Shown one piece after another: positions 1-4,787 of a stretch of 5,554 bases of DNA. Where the stretch lies: contig JALXAF010000285.1 of the NCBI GenBank assembly GCA_026992375.1, forward strand, positions 1-5,554, given 5' to 3'. Under the pieces are notes generated by a model. The model saw nothing but the letters and a program-made list of their open reading frames with translations, was not told where the DNA came from and ran no database searches. Numbering within the stretch: position 1 is the first letter of the stretch; every line of letters begins with the position of its first letter. The stretch comes from Anaerolineae bacterium (GTDB taxonomy: Bacteria; Chloroflexota; Anaerolineae; J102). The position numbers and the translations under genes were made by a program.

Positions 1-1
1 A

Positions 2-1108
2 TCCAATCGGCCCGTGCATGTCAAATCCCCCGATTATGGTGCGCAGGCGTTTTTGTGGTGGCGACCCGAGACCGCGGACCGCGACCTGGGCTTGATGTCC
101 GACGTAGGATTTCATTGGGTGAAGCAGTGGTTCGCCTGGCAGGATATCGAAGGCGCGGGCCCGGGCGTCTACGATTGGAGCATCTCCGATCGCATCGTGA
201 AGCAGGTCGCGCAGCATCAGCTCAATCTGTTGGTGCGGGTTTCGCCCAGCGATAAAGCGTTCTGGGCGGGCGATCCCCCCGAAAACGCCGACCAATTCGC
301 CCGTTTCGTGGGGGATATGGCTGCTCGCTACCGCGGACGTATTCACGCTTATCAGATATGGAACGAGCCCAATCTCTCGCGTGAATGGGGCGGCAAGCCG
401 GTTGATCCCGCTAGCTACGCGATGTTGCTAAAGAAGGCCTACGCCGCCATCAAGGCCAATGATCCTAACGCCATCGTCATCACCGCGGGCATGGCCCCCA
501 CCACAGCGGATCAAGCCGACGCCATGTACGACATCAAATTCTATACCCAGATGTACGAGGCCATGGGCGGCAACAGTGATGGCTACTTCGACATGCTGGG
601 CATCCATGCCGCGGGTTACGCCCTACCGCCCGAAACCGATCCCGCCGATGTCGCCACCAATCCCAAGTATTACAACAATGATCCGAGCCCCGCAGAGCGT
701 CTGCGCGTCTACTCCTTCCGCCACGCCGAAGACATCCGCAAACTGATGGAGCGCTATGGCGATGTGGACAAGCAGATCGCCATCCTCGAATTCGGCTGGA
801 CCTGGGATGATCGACCCGACAGCCCCTATTACTGGCATGGGGCCGGCGCGGGCATCAATATGTACGTGCAGGGCGATTACCTGGTGCGGGCCTATCAGTG
901 GGCCGAGCAGCATTGGCCCTGGGTGGGCGTCATGTCCCTCATCTACATGCCCGATCCCAACTGGACCAAACAGGACGAGCAGTACTATTGGGCCATCATG
1001 GATCCCAGCCCGCCGGGGGAAACCTACTGGCGTCCCGCCATCATCAAGCTCTGCATCCACATGAACGGCGTGGAAGGCCGTTCATGCAAATACGATCCCA
1101 ATAAATAA
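2..1108 (+). CDS. Clan GH-A glycoside hydrolase (cellulase/GH39-like), 5' partial
   Basis: The reading frame is open from the left edge to a TAA at 1106-1108. A GTG at 14 is possible, but the frame has no stop before it and no ribosome binding site is visible, so the gene probably begins upstream. Counting from that GTG, the visible part is 364 residues and looks like a (beta/alpha)8 barrel. A strand-like FHWVKQWFAWQDIE lies at 33-46, the acid/base motif IWNEPN at 115-120 (Glu118), GIHAAG at 196-201, and a second candidate catalytic Glu at 259 in AILEFGW. Two Glu on such strands are the clan GH-A retaining arrangement. The many Trp and Tyr suit a sugar-binding cleft. The family (GH39, GH5 or an unassigned relative) and the substrate cannot be fixed. 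The N-terminus is off the window, so a secretion signal cannot be judged. A terminator-like hairpin follows 36 nt after the stop. Confidence 0.88.
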   Translation, partial: SNRPVHVKSPDYGAQAFLWWRPETADRDLGLMSDVGFHWVKQWFAWQDIEGAGPGVYDWSISDRIVKQVAQHQLNLLVRVSPSDKAFWAGDPPENADQFARFVGDMAARYRGRIHAYQIWNEPNLSREWGGKPVDPASYAMLLKKAYAAIKANDPNAIVITAGMAPTTADQADAMYDIKFYTQMYEAMGGNSDGYFDMLGIHAAGYALPPETDPADVATNPKYYNNDPSPAERLRVYSFRHAEDIRKLMERYGDVDKQIAILEFGWTWDDRPDSPYYWHGAGAGINMYVQGDYLVRAYQWAEQHWPWVGVMSLIYMPDPNWTKQDEQYYWAIMDPSPPGETYWRPAIIKLCIHMNGVEGRSCKYDPNK

Positions 1109-1144
1109 AAACGTCCTGGAAATTGCCTTGTAATGTTGTGTTAG

Positions 1145-1182
1145 AGGTGCGGCGCGGTTTCTGTGAATGCGCCGCACCTTTT
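1145..1182 (+). terminator. Rho-independent terminator after the glycoside hydrolase
   Basis: An 11-bp perfect GC-rich stem (1145-1155 with 1169-1179, arm AGGTGCGGCGC) encloses a 13-nt loop and is followed by a short T run (1179-1182). It lies 36 nt past the hydrolase stop. The T tract is short, so it is a modest terminator. On the minus strand the same hairpin lies just past the small peptide gene but has no T tract on that side. It may still act as a shared barrier between the converging genes. Confidence 0.75.
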
Positions 1183-1187
1183 GCCGC

Positions 1188-1307
1188 TTACTTCTTTTGC
1201 GGCAGGCCCAAGGGATTGCCCAGGTCTTTGCCCAGGGGCGATCCAGCAAACTGCTTGAGCTGGCCTTTGTGCTGGATGCGCGGAGTGCGATAAGGCTTCT
1301 TCTTCAT
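1188..1307 (-). CDS. 39-residue basic peptide with RiPP (lasso-type) leader-like motif
   Basis: This is a short gene with ATG at 1307-1305 and TAA at 1190-1188. The start is well supported by AAAGGAGA at 1322-1315, 7 nt upstream. The peptide begins MKKKPYRTPRIQHKGQ. Tyr6, Pro9, Ile11 and Gly15 fit exactly the Y-x-x-P-x-[LI]-x(3)-G spacing of leaders bound by PqqD-like recognition proteins in lasso peptide and related RiPP systems. The Thr usually found six residues after the Gly is Ala21 here. The C-terminal half has two related blocks, GSPLG (22-26) and GNPLG (30-34), and ends PQKK. Gly22 and Asp28 are seven residues apart, so a small lasso ring is conceivable. The peptide is very basic (10 Lys/Arg, one Asp). 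It lies 32 nt after the lamin-tail gene on the same strand and is probably cotranscribed with it. No maturation enzymes are in view. It could instead be an unmodified basic peptide. That it is a gene is fairly sure; its role is not. Confidence 0.68.
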   Translation of the reverse strand: MKKKPYRTPRIQHKGQLKQFAGSPLGKDLGNPLGLPQKK

Positions 1308-1314
1308 TGGGATG

Positions 1315-1322
1315 TCTCCTTT
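1315..1322 (-). promoter_or_regulatory. Ribosome binding site of the 39-residue peptide
   Basis: AAAGGAGA on the minus strand sits 7 nt before the ATG at 1307. A strong, well-spaced site on so short a frame is the main evidence that the peptide is translated. Confidence 0.75.
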
Positions 1323-1339
1323 CTGTGATAGGATGTTGA

Positions 1340-2101
1340 CTAACGCGTGGTGCGGCGGCGCAGCCAGAAGCCGCCGAAAAGCAGGGCGCTGAACCCGGCC
1401 AGCAGGGCGATGAGCAGGTTATTGCTGACTCCGTTGGTGGCGTTCATGCCCGCGAAGGTGATGGCGTTTGGGCCAGTCCAGTCAGTGTTTTTTGCGCCTG
1501 GGGTACCGTATTCACTCCCAGCATAATTGTATGCAGCATCTTTTGGCGTATCGCACCAGTAGTCTGTTGAACCGCATTTGTCAGTATTGTCATTTTCAGT
1601 AGCTGGATCGCCTCCGCGGGTGTTGAATTCCTGTGATTGTCCATTCCTGTCGAATCCTCCACTCCATTTGCCGCTACCTGGGACTGCATCAATGATCGTG
1701 CCACCACAGCTGAGTTCAAGATTATCTCCGCTATTCGAAAGTTGGAGACTTCCGGCTGAAGAGCCATACACTGTATCACATGTTGGTGGCGCACTGGCAT
1801 CTGTGTCATCATAACAAAGCACGAAGTATTGACCAGGCTGAATTATTGTCGATGTGCTCCATGTGTATGTTCCTTCACCGTCCGATACAGAACAGCCATT
1901 GAGATCCCGTGTTTCTGAAGTAGTGTTGTACAACTCAAACCATTCTGCTGCAGATTCGTTTCCAGCTGGATTTATCATTATTTCGTTAATAACGATTTCT
2001 CCGGTTGTTGGTGTATCACCATCGGTCGCTTGAATGTGGTGCGGCGCAATCCAGATAGCCATTACTAAAATTAGTGTGACAATGATTGTTTTTTTCCACA
2101 T
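1340..2101 (-). CDS. Lamin-tail-domain (LTD) surface protein with signal peptide and C-terminal anchor
   Basis: The protein has 253 residues, with ATG at 2101-2099 and TAG at 1342-1340. The frame is open further upstream, but this start is chosen because AGGAGGT lies just before it, a signal peptide begins at it, and the promoter lies between it and the upstream Met. Lys3-Lys4 and a hydrophobic core at 5-20 form the signal peptide, with likely cleavage after IQA (23-25). The LTD beta-sandwich begins GEIVINEIMINPAG (34-47), continues with EWFELYN (53-59), and closes with GTPGAKN (199-205), a usual end signature of the domain. Six Cys (70, 96, 108, 132, 176, 183) may form disulfides outside the membrane. 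A C-terminal hydrophobic segment (about 226-247) followed by RRR suggests membrane anchoring or a sorting tail. Bacterial LTDs are often adhesion or DNA-binding modules on exported proteins; the ligand here is unknown. GC is about 43-48% in the body against about 72% in the tail-coding end. Confidence 0.87.
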   Translation of the reverse strand: MWKKTIIVTLILVMAIWIAPHHIQATDGDTPTTGEIVINEIMINPAGNESAAEWFELYNTTSETRDLNGCSVSDGEGTYTWSTSTIIQPGQYFVLCYDDTDASAPPTCDTVYGSSAGSLQLSNSGDNLELSCGGTIIDAVPGSGKWSGGFDRNGQSQEFNTRGGDPATENDNTDKCGSTDYWCDTPKDAAYNYAGSEYGTPGAKNTDWTGPNAITFAGMNATNGVSNNLLIALLAGFSALLFGGFWLRRRTTR

Positions 2102-2105
2102 GATG

Positions 2106-2112
2106 ACCTCCT
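2106..2112 (-). promoter_or_regulatory. Ribosome binding site fixing the LTD protein start
   Basis: AGGAGGT on the minus strand, a full match to the Shine-Dalgarno consensus, lies 4 nt before the ATG at 2101. It selects this start over the in-frame ATG at 2317, which has no comparable site. Confidence 0.85.
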
Positions 2113-2156
2113 CACACGAAAGATGAATGGGCGAAAGGAATGAACGCAATGAGATG

Positions 2157-2185
2157 ATTATAAAAGAAGGCTGGCGGCAGGGCAA
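2157..2185 (-). promoter_or_regulatory. Sigma-70-type promoter for the LTD/peptide unit
   Basis: On the minus strand, TTGCCC (2185-2180) is followed after exactly 17 nt by a perfect TATAAT (2162-2157). Transcription would begin near 2150, giving a 5' leader of about 50 nt that contains the strong ribosome binding site. The -35 is a 4/6 match, so an activator or the overlapping inverted repeat may matter. Confidence 0.68.
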
Positions 2186-2217
2186 ATGATGACGCCAGGG
2201 GGGCTGCGCCATTTGCC
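2181..2217. promoter_or_regulatory. Inverted repeat over the LTD promoter -35, candidate operator
   Basis: GGCAAATG (2181-2188) and its exact complement CATTTGCC (2210-2217) flank a 21-nt spacer. The proximal arm overlaps the -35 hexamer of the LTD promoter. Half-site centres are 29 bp apart, near three helical turns, which would suit a dimer or two dimers. It could also be a chance hairpin. Confidence 0.35.
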
Positions 2218-2227
2218 TTAGCGAACC

Positions 2228-2290
2228 CCATCTTTTTTTCTTGGCGCCTTTGTGACTTTGCGTGCGATAAGGTTTTTTCGGTGGCTTCAT
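2228..2290 (-). pseudogene. Possible decayed paralogue of the 39-residue peptide start
   Basis: On the minus strand from an ATG at 2290, the frame reads MKPPKKPYRTQSHKGAKKK. The downstream peptide begins MKKKPYRTPRIQHKGQLK. KKPYRT and HKG are shared, and at DNA level CCTTATCGCAC and CACAAAGGC are identical. There is no ribosome binding site, no stop before the LTD gene, and the segment overlaps the dispersed repeat, so the match may be a broken precursor or coincidence. It sits upstream of the LTD promoter. Confidence 0.25.
2231..2264 (-). repeat. Dispersed CGCAAAG-type repeat, copy 1
   Basis: Read on the minus strand, this 34-nt segment (CACGCAAAGTC, then AAGGCGC, ending in AAGAAAAAAAGA) matches 3712-3745 on the plus strand at all but four positions by eye. 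Repeats built on CGCAAAG and GCGCC are familiar intergenic elements in several GC-rich phyla. This copy lacks the palindromic partner arm of the second copy. Confidence 0.7.
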
Positions 2291-2297
2291 CTTCGCC

Positions 2298-2309
2298 AAT
2301 TTCGAAATT
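2298..2309. promoter_or_regulatory. 12-bp perfect palindrome upstream of the alaX promoter
   Basis: AATTTCGAAATT is fully self-complementary and ends 15 nt before the -35 of the alaX promoter, a usual position for a regulator site. No regulator family is recognised from it, and AT-rich palindromes this short can arise by chance. Confidence 0.25.
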
Positions 2310-2324
2310 TCTTTCATTTCCCCA

Positions 2325-2353
2325 TTGACCCCGCCCGATCCTTGTGTTATCCT
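2325..2353 (+). promoter_or_regulatory. Sigma-70-type promoter with extended -10 for alaX
   Basis: TTGACC (2325-2330), 17 nt, then TATCCT (2348-2353), preceded by TG at 2345-2346 as an extended -10. Transcription would start near 2360, leaving a leader of about 90 nt before the alaX ATG. It points away from the LTD promoter. Confidence 0.62.
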
Positions 2354-2409
2354 GTCAGATGGCGCGCCTCATGTGACTAATCGTCGATTTGAAAGAAAAT
2401 GAACCGCGC

Positions 2410-2446
2410 CCAAATATCCAATACCAATACCAAATCTCCAATATCC
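2410..2446 (+). repeat. CCAATA-type low-complexity repeat before alaX
   Basis: Degenerate tandem units follow one another: CCAAATAT, CCAATA, CCAATA, CCAAATCT, CCAATAT. The repeat ends 5 nt before the alaX ATG and occupies the place where a ribosome binding site would be. Confidence 0.6.
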
Positions 2447-2451
2447 TTTCT

Positions 2452-3666
2452 ATGCCCACTCGCAAACTCTACTGGCAAGACCCCTATCGCACTACCTTCA
2501 CCGCCCGTGTTATGCAGCGCCTGAATGGCGAGCGCCCGGGCGTGATCCTCAATCGCACCATCTTCTACCCCACTGGCGGCGGTCAGCCCCACGACACGGG
2601 CCTGCTGGGCGGCGTGCGCGTCATCGACGTGAGCAGCGACGATGACGGGAATATCATCCACTGGCTGGAAGCGCCCCTGCCCCAGGACGCGGACGAGGTC
2701 TCGGGCGAAATCGACTGGGCCCGCCGTTATGATCACATGCAGCAGCACAGCGGCCAGCATCTGCTCTCGGCCGCATTTCAGGATATCCTCTATCGCCCTA
2801 CCATTGGTTTTCATCTCAGCGACAACACCGTCACCATCGATCTGCCCGGCCCGCCGCCCGATGACGAGGCCGTGAACCGGGTGCTGGCCTTCGTGCAGAA
2901 CGCCATCTCCGAGGCCCGGCCCATCACCGCCCGCGAATATCCTCTGGCGGAGGCCATTCATCTGCCCTTGCGCAAGCCGCCGACGGTGGATGGGCCCATC
3001 CGCGTGGTCGAAATCCAGGGACTGGATTGGTCGGCCTGCGGCGGCACGCATGTGCGAAATACGTCGGAGATCGGGCATCTGGTCATCACCCGCCTGGAGC
3101 GACGCGGGGATCAGACCCGGGTGTATTTTCTGGCGGGCGGTCGGGCGAACGCCGACCATCTCCAGCGCATTCGCGTCACGCGCGAGCTGAGCGCCATGCT
3201 GACTACGGGCGTCGAGGACCTGCCCGCGGCCATCGAGCGCCTGCAGGAGCAGATGCAGCAGAGCCAGAAAGCCCTGCGTCAGGCTCGGGACCTCCTCACC
3301 CAGGCCGAAGCCAGACGCCTCATCGCCGAAGCGCCTCACTCCGGCGGCGTAGACATCGTGCTGCACATCCTCGAGTCCGACGATGTCAAAGAGCTGAGTC
3401 GACTGCTCCAGGCCCTTATCGCCGTCCCCAATGTGGTCGCTTTGCTAGGATGGGCGGGCGGCGGGCGTCCGCGCTGGGCCGCGGGCCGCAGCAGCAACGT
3501 TCCTTTGGACATGCTGGAGAGCCTGGCGGAGGTGAAGGAAGCCTATGGCGTTCAGGGTGGCGGCTCGCCAGAGATGATTCAGGGCGCGGCCCCGGATGAG
3601 GAAACCATGCACAAGGCGCTGCATCTTTTGCAGGCGTTCGCTTTCGATCTTCCCGATATCGATTGA
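2452..3666 (+). CDS. alaX: Alanyl-tRNA editing protein AlaX, long form with DHHA1-like domain
   Basis: A 404-residue free-standing editing enzyme that removes wrongly attached serine or glycine from tRNA-Ala in the cytoplasm, backing up alanyl-tRNA synthetase. The N-terminal part holds the family's PTGGGQPHDTG (40-50). Zinc ligands are visible as His99 and His103 in HMQQHSGQH and Cys196 and His200 in CGGTH, all intact. Residues about 257-295 are a charged, Leu/Ala-rich helix, probably coiled coil. The end is a DHHA1-like domain with GGGSPEMIQG (369-378). Length and order fit the long AlaX type. The start is set at ATG 2452 because the product begins MPTRKLYWQDPY, the usual N-terminus. An in-frame TTG at 2389 would add 21 residues encoded by a low-complexity repeat. 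No ribosome binding site precedes the ATG. It ends 179 nt before the next gene. Confidence 0.93.
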   Translation: MPTRKLYWQDPYRTTFTARVMQRLNGERPGVILNRTIFYPTGGGQPHDTGLLGGVRVIDVSSDDDGNIIHWLEAPLPQDADEVSGEIDWARRYDHMQQHSGQHLLSAAFQDILYRPTIGFHLSDNTVTIDLPGPPPDDEAVNRVLAFVQNAISEARPITAREYPLAEAIHLPLRKPPTVDGPIRVVEIQGLDWSACGGTHVRNTSEIGHLVITRLERRGDQTRVYFLAGGRANADHLQRIRVTRELSAMLTTGVEDLPAAIERLQEQMQQSQKALRQARDLLTQAEARRLIAEAPHSGGVDIVLHILESDDVKELSRLLQALIAVPNVVALLGWAGGGRPRWAAGRSSNVPLDMLESLAEVKEAYGVQGGGSPEMIQGAAPDEETMHKALHLLQAFAFDLPDID

Positions 3667-3707
3667 TGGCAAGCTGCACGCGAGGTTGATTGCTGTTCAG
3701 AAAATAG

Positions 3708-3786
3708 ATCTCACGCAAAGTCGCCAAGGCGCAAAGAAAAAAAGAAGCAAAGAATCCTTGGCGGCTTTTGCGCCTTTGCGTGAGAT
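3708..3786. repeat. Large palindromic CGCAAAG repeat, copy 2
   Basis: Outer arms ATCTCACGCAAAG (3708-3720) and CTTTGCGTGAGAT (3774-3786) pair perfectly over 13 bp. Inner arms GCCAAGG (3723-3729) and CCTTGGC (3756-3762) pair over 7 bp. An alternative inner pairing of GGCGCAAAG (3728-3736) with 3765-3774 is possible. The left half (3712-3745) matches copy 1 at 2231-2264. In the alaX transcript this would form a long hairpin followed by TTTTC, so it may slow transcription or protect the 3' end. It resembles a non-autonomous mobile or REP-like element. No transposase and no clear target duplication are seen. Confidence 0.72.
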
Positions 3787-3824
3787 TTTCGTTCTCATCG
3801 GCGCGGTCATTCGCACTGCCTGCC

Positions 3825-3845
3825 TACTGAATACTGCTCACTGAA
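3825..3845 (+). repeat. Three tandem heptamers abutting the MBL start codon
   Basis: TACTGAA, TACTGCT and CACTGAA lie head to tail, and the ATG at 3846 follows without a gap. The repeat replaces any ribosome binding site. Similar CTGAATACTG strings are seen in intergenic DNA of other GC-rich bacteria (from memory). Confidence 0.6.
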
Positions 3846-4784
3846 ATGTTCGAACTTGCTCCTGGCGTTTACGCTGAAACCGGCTTCTACAACAGCAATA
3901 CAGGATTTATCGTCACCAACGATGGCGTCATCTGCTTCGACACGCCCATGATTCCCAATGAGGCCAAGGCGTGGCGTGCGACCATCGACGAGACCAGCGG
4001 CGGCGCGCCAATCCGCTACGTCATCATCACAGATCATCATCGCGGGCACTGTTTGGGCAGCCAATGGCTCAGCGATGTGGTCATCGCTCATGAGGTGGCC
4101 TGGAAGCACATGCGCAATTACAGCGATAATTTCAAGCAGCGCGTGCGCGATAGTTTCAAGAAGCAACCGGAGATCCGGGCGCAGTTTACTGATCTGCGCA
4201 TCGTCGTCCCCACCATCACTTTTCAGGACAAGTTGACTGTGGTGCGGGGCAATCGGGTGGTGCGGGTCATTCACGTCAAGGGGCACACGCCCGCCACCAG
4301 CATCATCTGGCTGCCAAAGGAGCGGGTGCTGTTCGCTGGCGATATCGTCTGGCTGGATCAGCATCCCTTTATGACCCAGGCGAATTCAAAGGAGTGGCTG
4401 GAGGCGCTGAAGCTCATCCAAAAGCTGGACCCCAAATACATTATCCCGGGGCACGGCCCGATTTGCAGCGTCAGAGAGCTGGATTATCTCATCGAGTATC
4501 TCACGTTTTTGCGGCAGCGCACCCGAAATCTGTTCGACGCGGGCCTGACCAAGCAGGAGACGGCCAGTCTGCTCACGCCCGAGATGCGCCCCTGGTTCCC
4601 CATCCCCTCCAAGCGCTCTTCCAAGATCGAATCGCAGATACGGTCGGGCATCGGGCGGGTGTACGACGAGTTTCGACGAGAGAAGGAGCAGCAGGAGGCG
4701 GAGGCCGAGGCCAAAGCCAAGGCCAAGGCGGAGGCCGAGGCCAAAGTCATCGAAGCAGCCCCGGCAGCGGAGGAAAACGGTTGA
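3846..4784 (+). CDS. MBL-fold metallo-hydrolase with altered HxHxDH motif and Ala/Lys/Glu tail
   Basis: A 312-residue protein beginning MFELAPGVYAETG, a usual N-terminus for MBL-fold hydrolases, which supports this start despite no ribosome binding site. The first metal motif, normally H-x-H-x-D-H, reads DHHRGH (63-68): His65 and His68 are kept, the first His is Asp63 and the Asp is Gly67. The other ligands are intact: His147 in VKGHTPATS, Asp166 in FAGDIVW, His203 in PGHGP. One metal site is therefore probably complete and the other altered, so catalysis may be changed rather than lost. The substrate is unknown. After the fold (to about 275) comes a charged helical tail (276-300, EAEAEAKAKAKAEAEAK) encoded by a 30-bp direct repeat. 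There is no signal peptide, so it is likely cytoplasmic. The next gene starts 3 nt after its stop, so the two are probably translated together. Confidence 0.9.
   Translation: MFELAPGVYAETGFYNSNTGFIVTNDGVICFDTPMIPNEAKAWRATIDETSGGAPIRYVIITDHHRGHCLGSQWLSDVVIAHEVAWKHMRNYSDNFKQRVRDSFKKQPEIRAQFTDLRIVVPTITFQDKLTVVRGNRVVRVIHVKGHTPATSIIWLPKERVLFAGDIVWLDQHPFMTQANSKEWLEALKLIQKLDPKYIIPGHGPICSVRELDYLIEYLTFLRQRTRNLFDAGLTKQETASLLTPEMRPWFPIPSKRSSKIESQIRSGIGRVYDEFRREKEQQEAEAEAKAKAKAEAEAKVIEAAPAAEENG
4696..4746 (+). repeat. Direct repeat encoding the Ala/Glu/Lys tail
   Basis: A 21-nt sequence occurs identically at 4696-4716 and 4726-4746, exactly 30 bp apart, so the reading frame is kept. It encodes the EAEAK-type blocks of the MBL tail and could gain or lose units by slippage. 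Confidence 0.75.
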
Positions 4785-4787
4785 GAT

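Larger units (their letters stand above)
2102..2451. other. Divergent intergenic region between the LTD gene and alaX
   Basis: This 350-nt stretch has no convincing gene. In order it contains the LTD ribosome binding site and promoter (minus), the inverted repeat 2181-2217, one copy of a dispersed CGCAAAG-type repeat (2231-2264), a frame resembling the start of the downstream peptide (up to 2290), a 12-bp perfect palindrome AATTTCGAAATT (2298-2309), the alaX promoter (2325-2353), and a CCAATA-type low-complexity repeat (2410-2446) just before the alaX start. The open minus-strand frame across 2102-2317 is explained by absence of stops and is not counted as coding. Confidence 0.7.

Noticed and set aside
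1145..1179. Hairpin as a minus-strand terminator for the peptide gene
   Set aside because: On the minus strand it is followed by a mixed sequence with no T tract. It is listed only as a plus-strand terminator.
1188..1307. Calling the small peptide a confirmed lasso peptide precursor
   Set aside because: The conserved leader Thr is missing, the core start is ambiguous, and no cyclase, recognition or peptidase gene is in the window. Only the leader-like spacing is supported.
2102..2317. 72-residue N-terminal extension of the LTD protein
   Set aside because: The extension would place a signal peptide in the middle of the protein, precedes the promoter, and spans a dispersed repeat. The internal ATG has a consensus ribosome binding site.
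2389..2451. TTG start for alaX at 2389
   Set aside because: The extra 21 residues come from a low-complexity repeat, and the family N-terminus begins at ATG 2452.
2377..3366. Long minus-strand open frame (329 codons) opposite alaX
   Set aside because: It lies wholly antisense to a gene with clear zinc motifs. Its product has no recognisable domain and its composition is that expected from the complementary strand of GC-rich codons.
3708..3786. CRISPR array or insertion sequence in the alaX-MBL gap
   Set aside because: There is a single palindromic element, no regularly spaced repeats, no transposase and no target-site duplication.
3807..4364. Minus-strand open frame opposite the MBL gene
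   Set aside because: It is a shadow of a gene with conserved MBL motifs and has no domain or ribosome binding site of its own.
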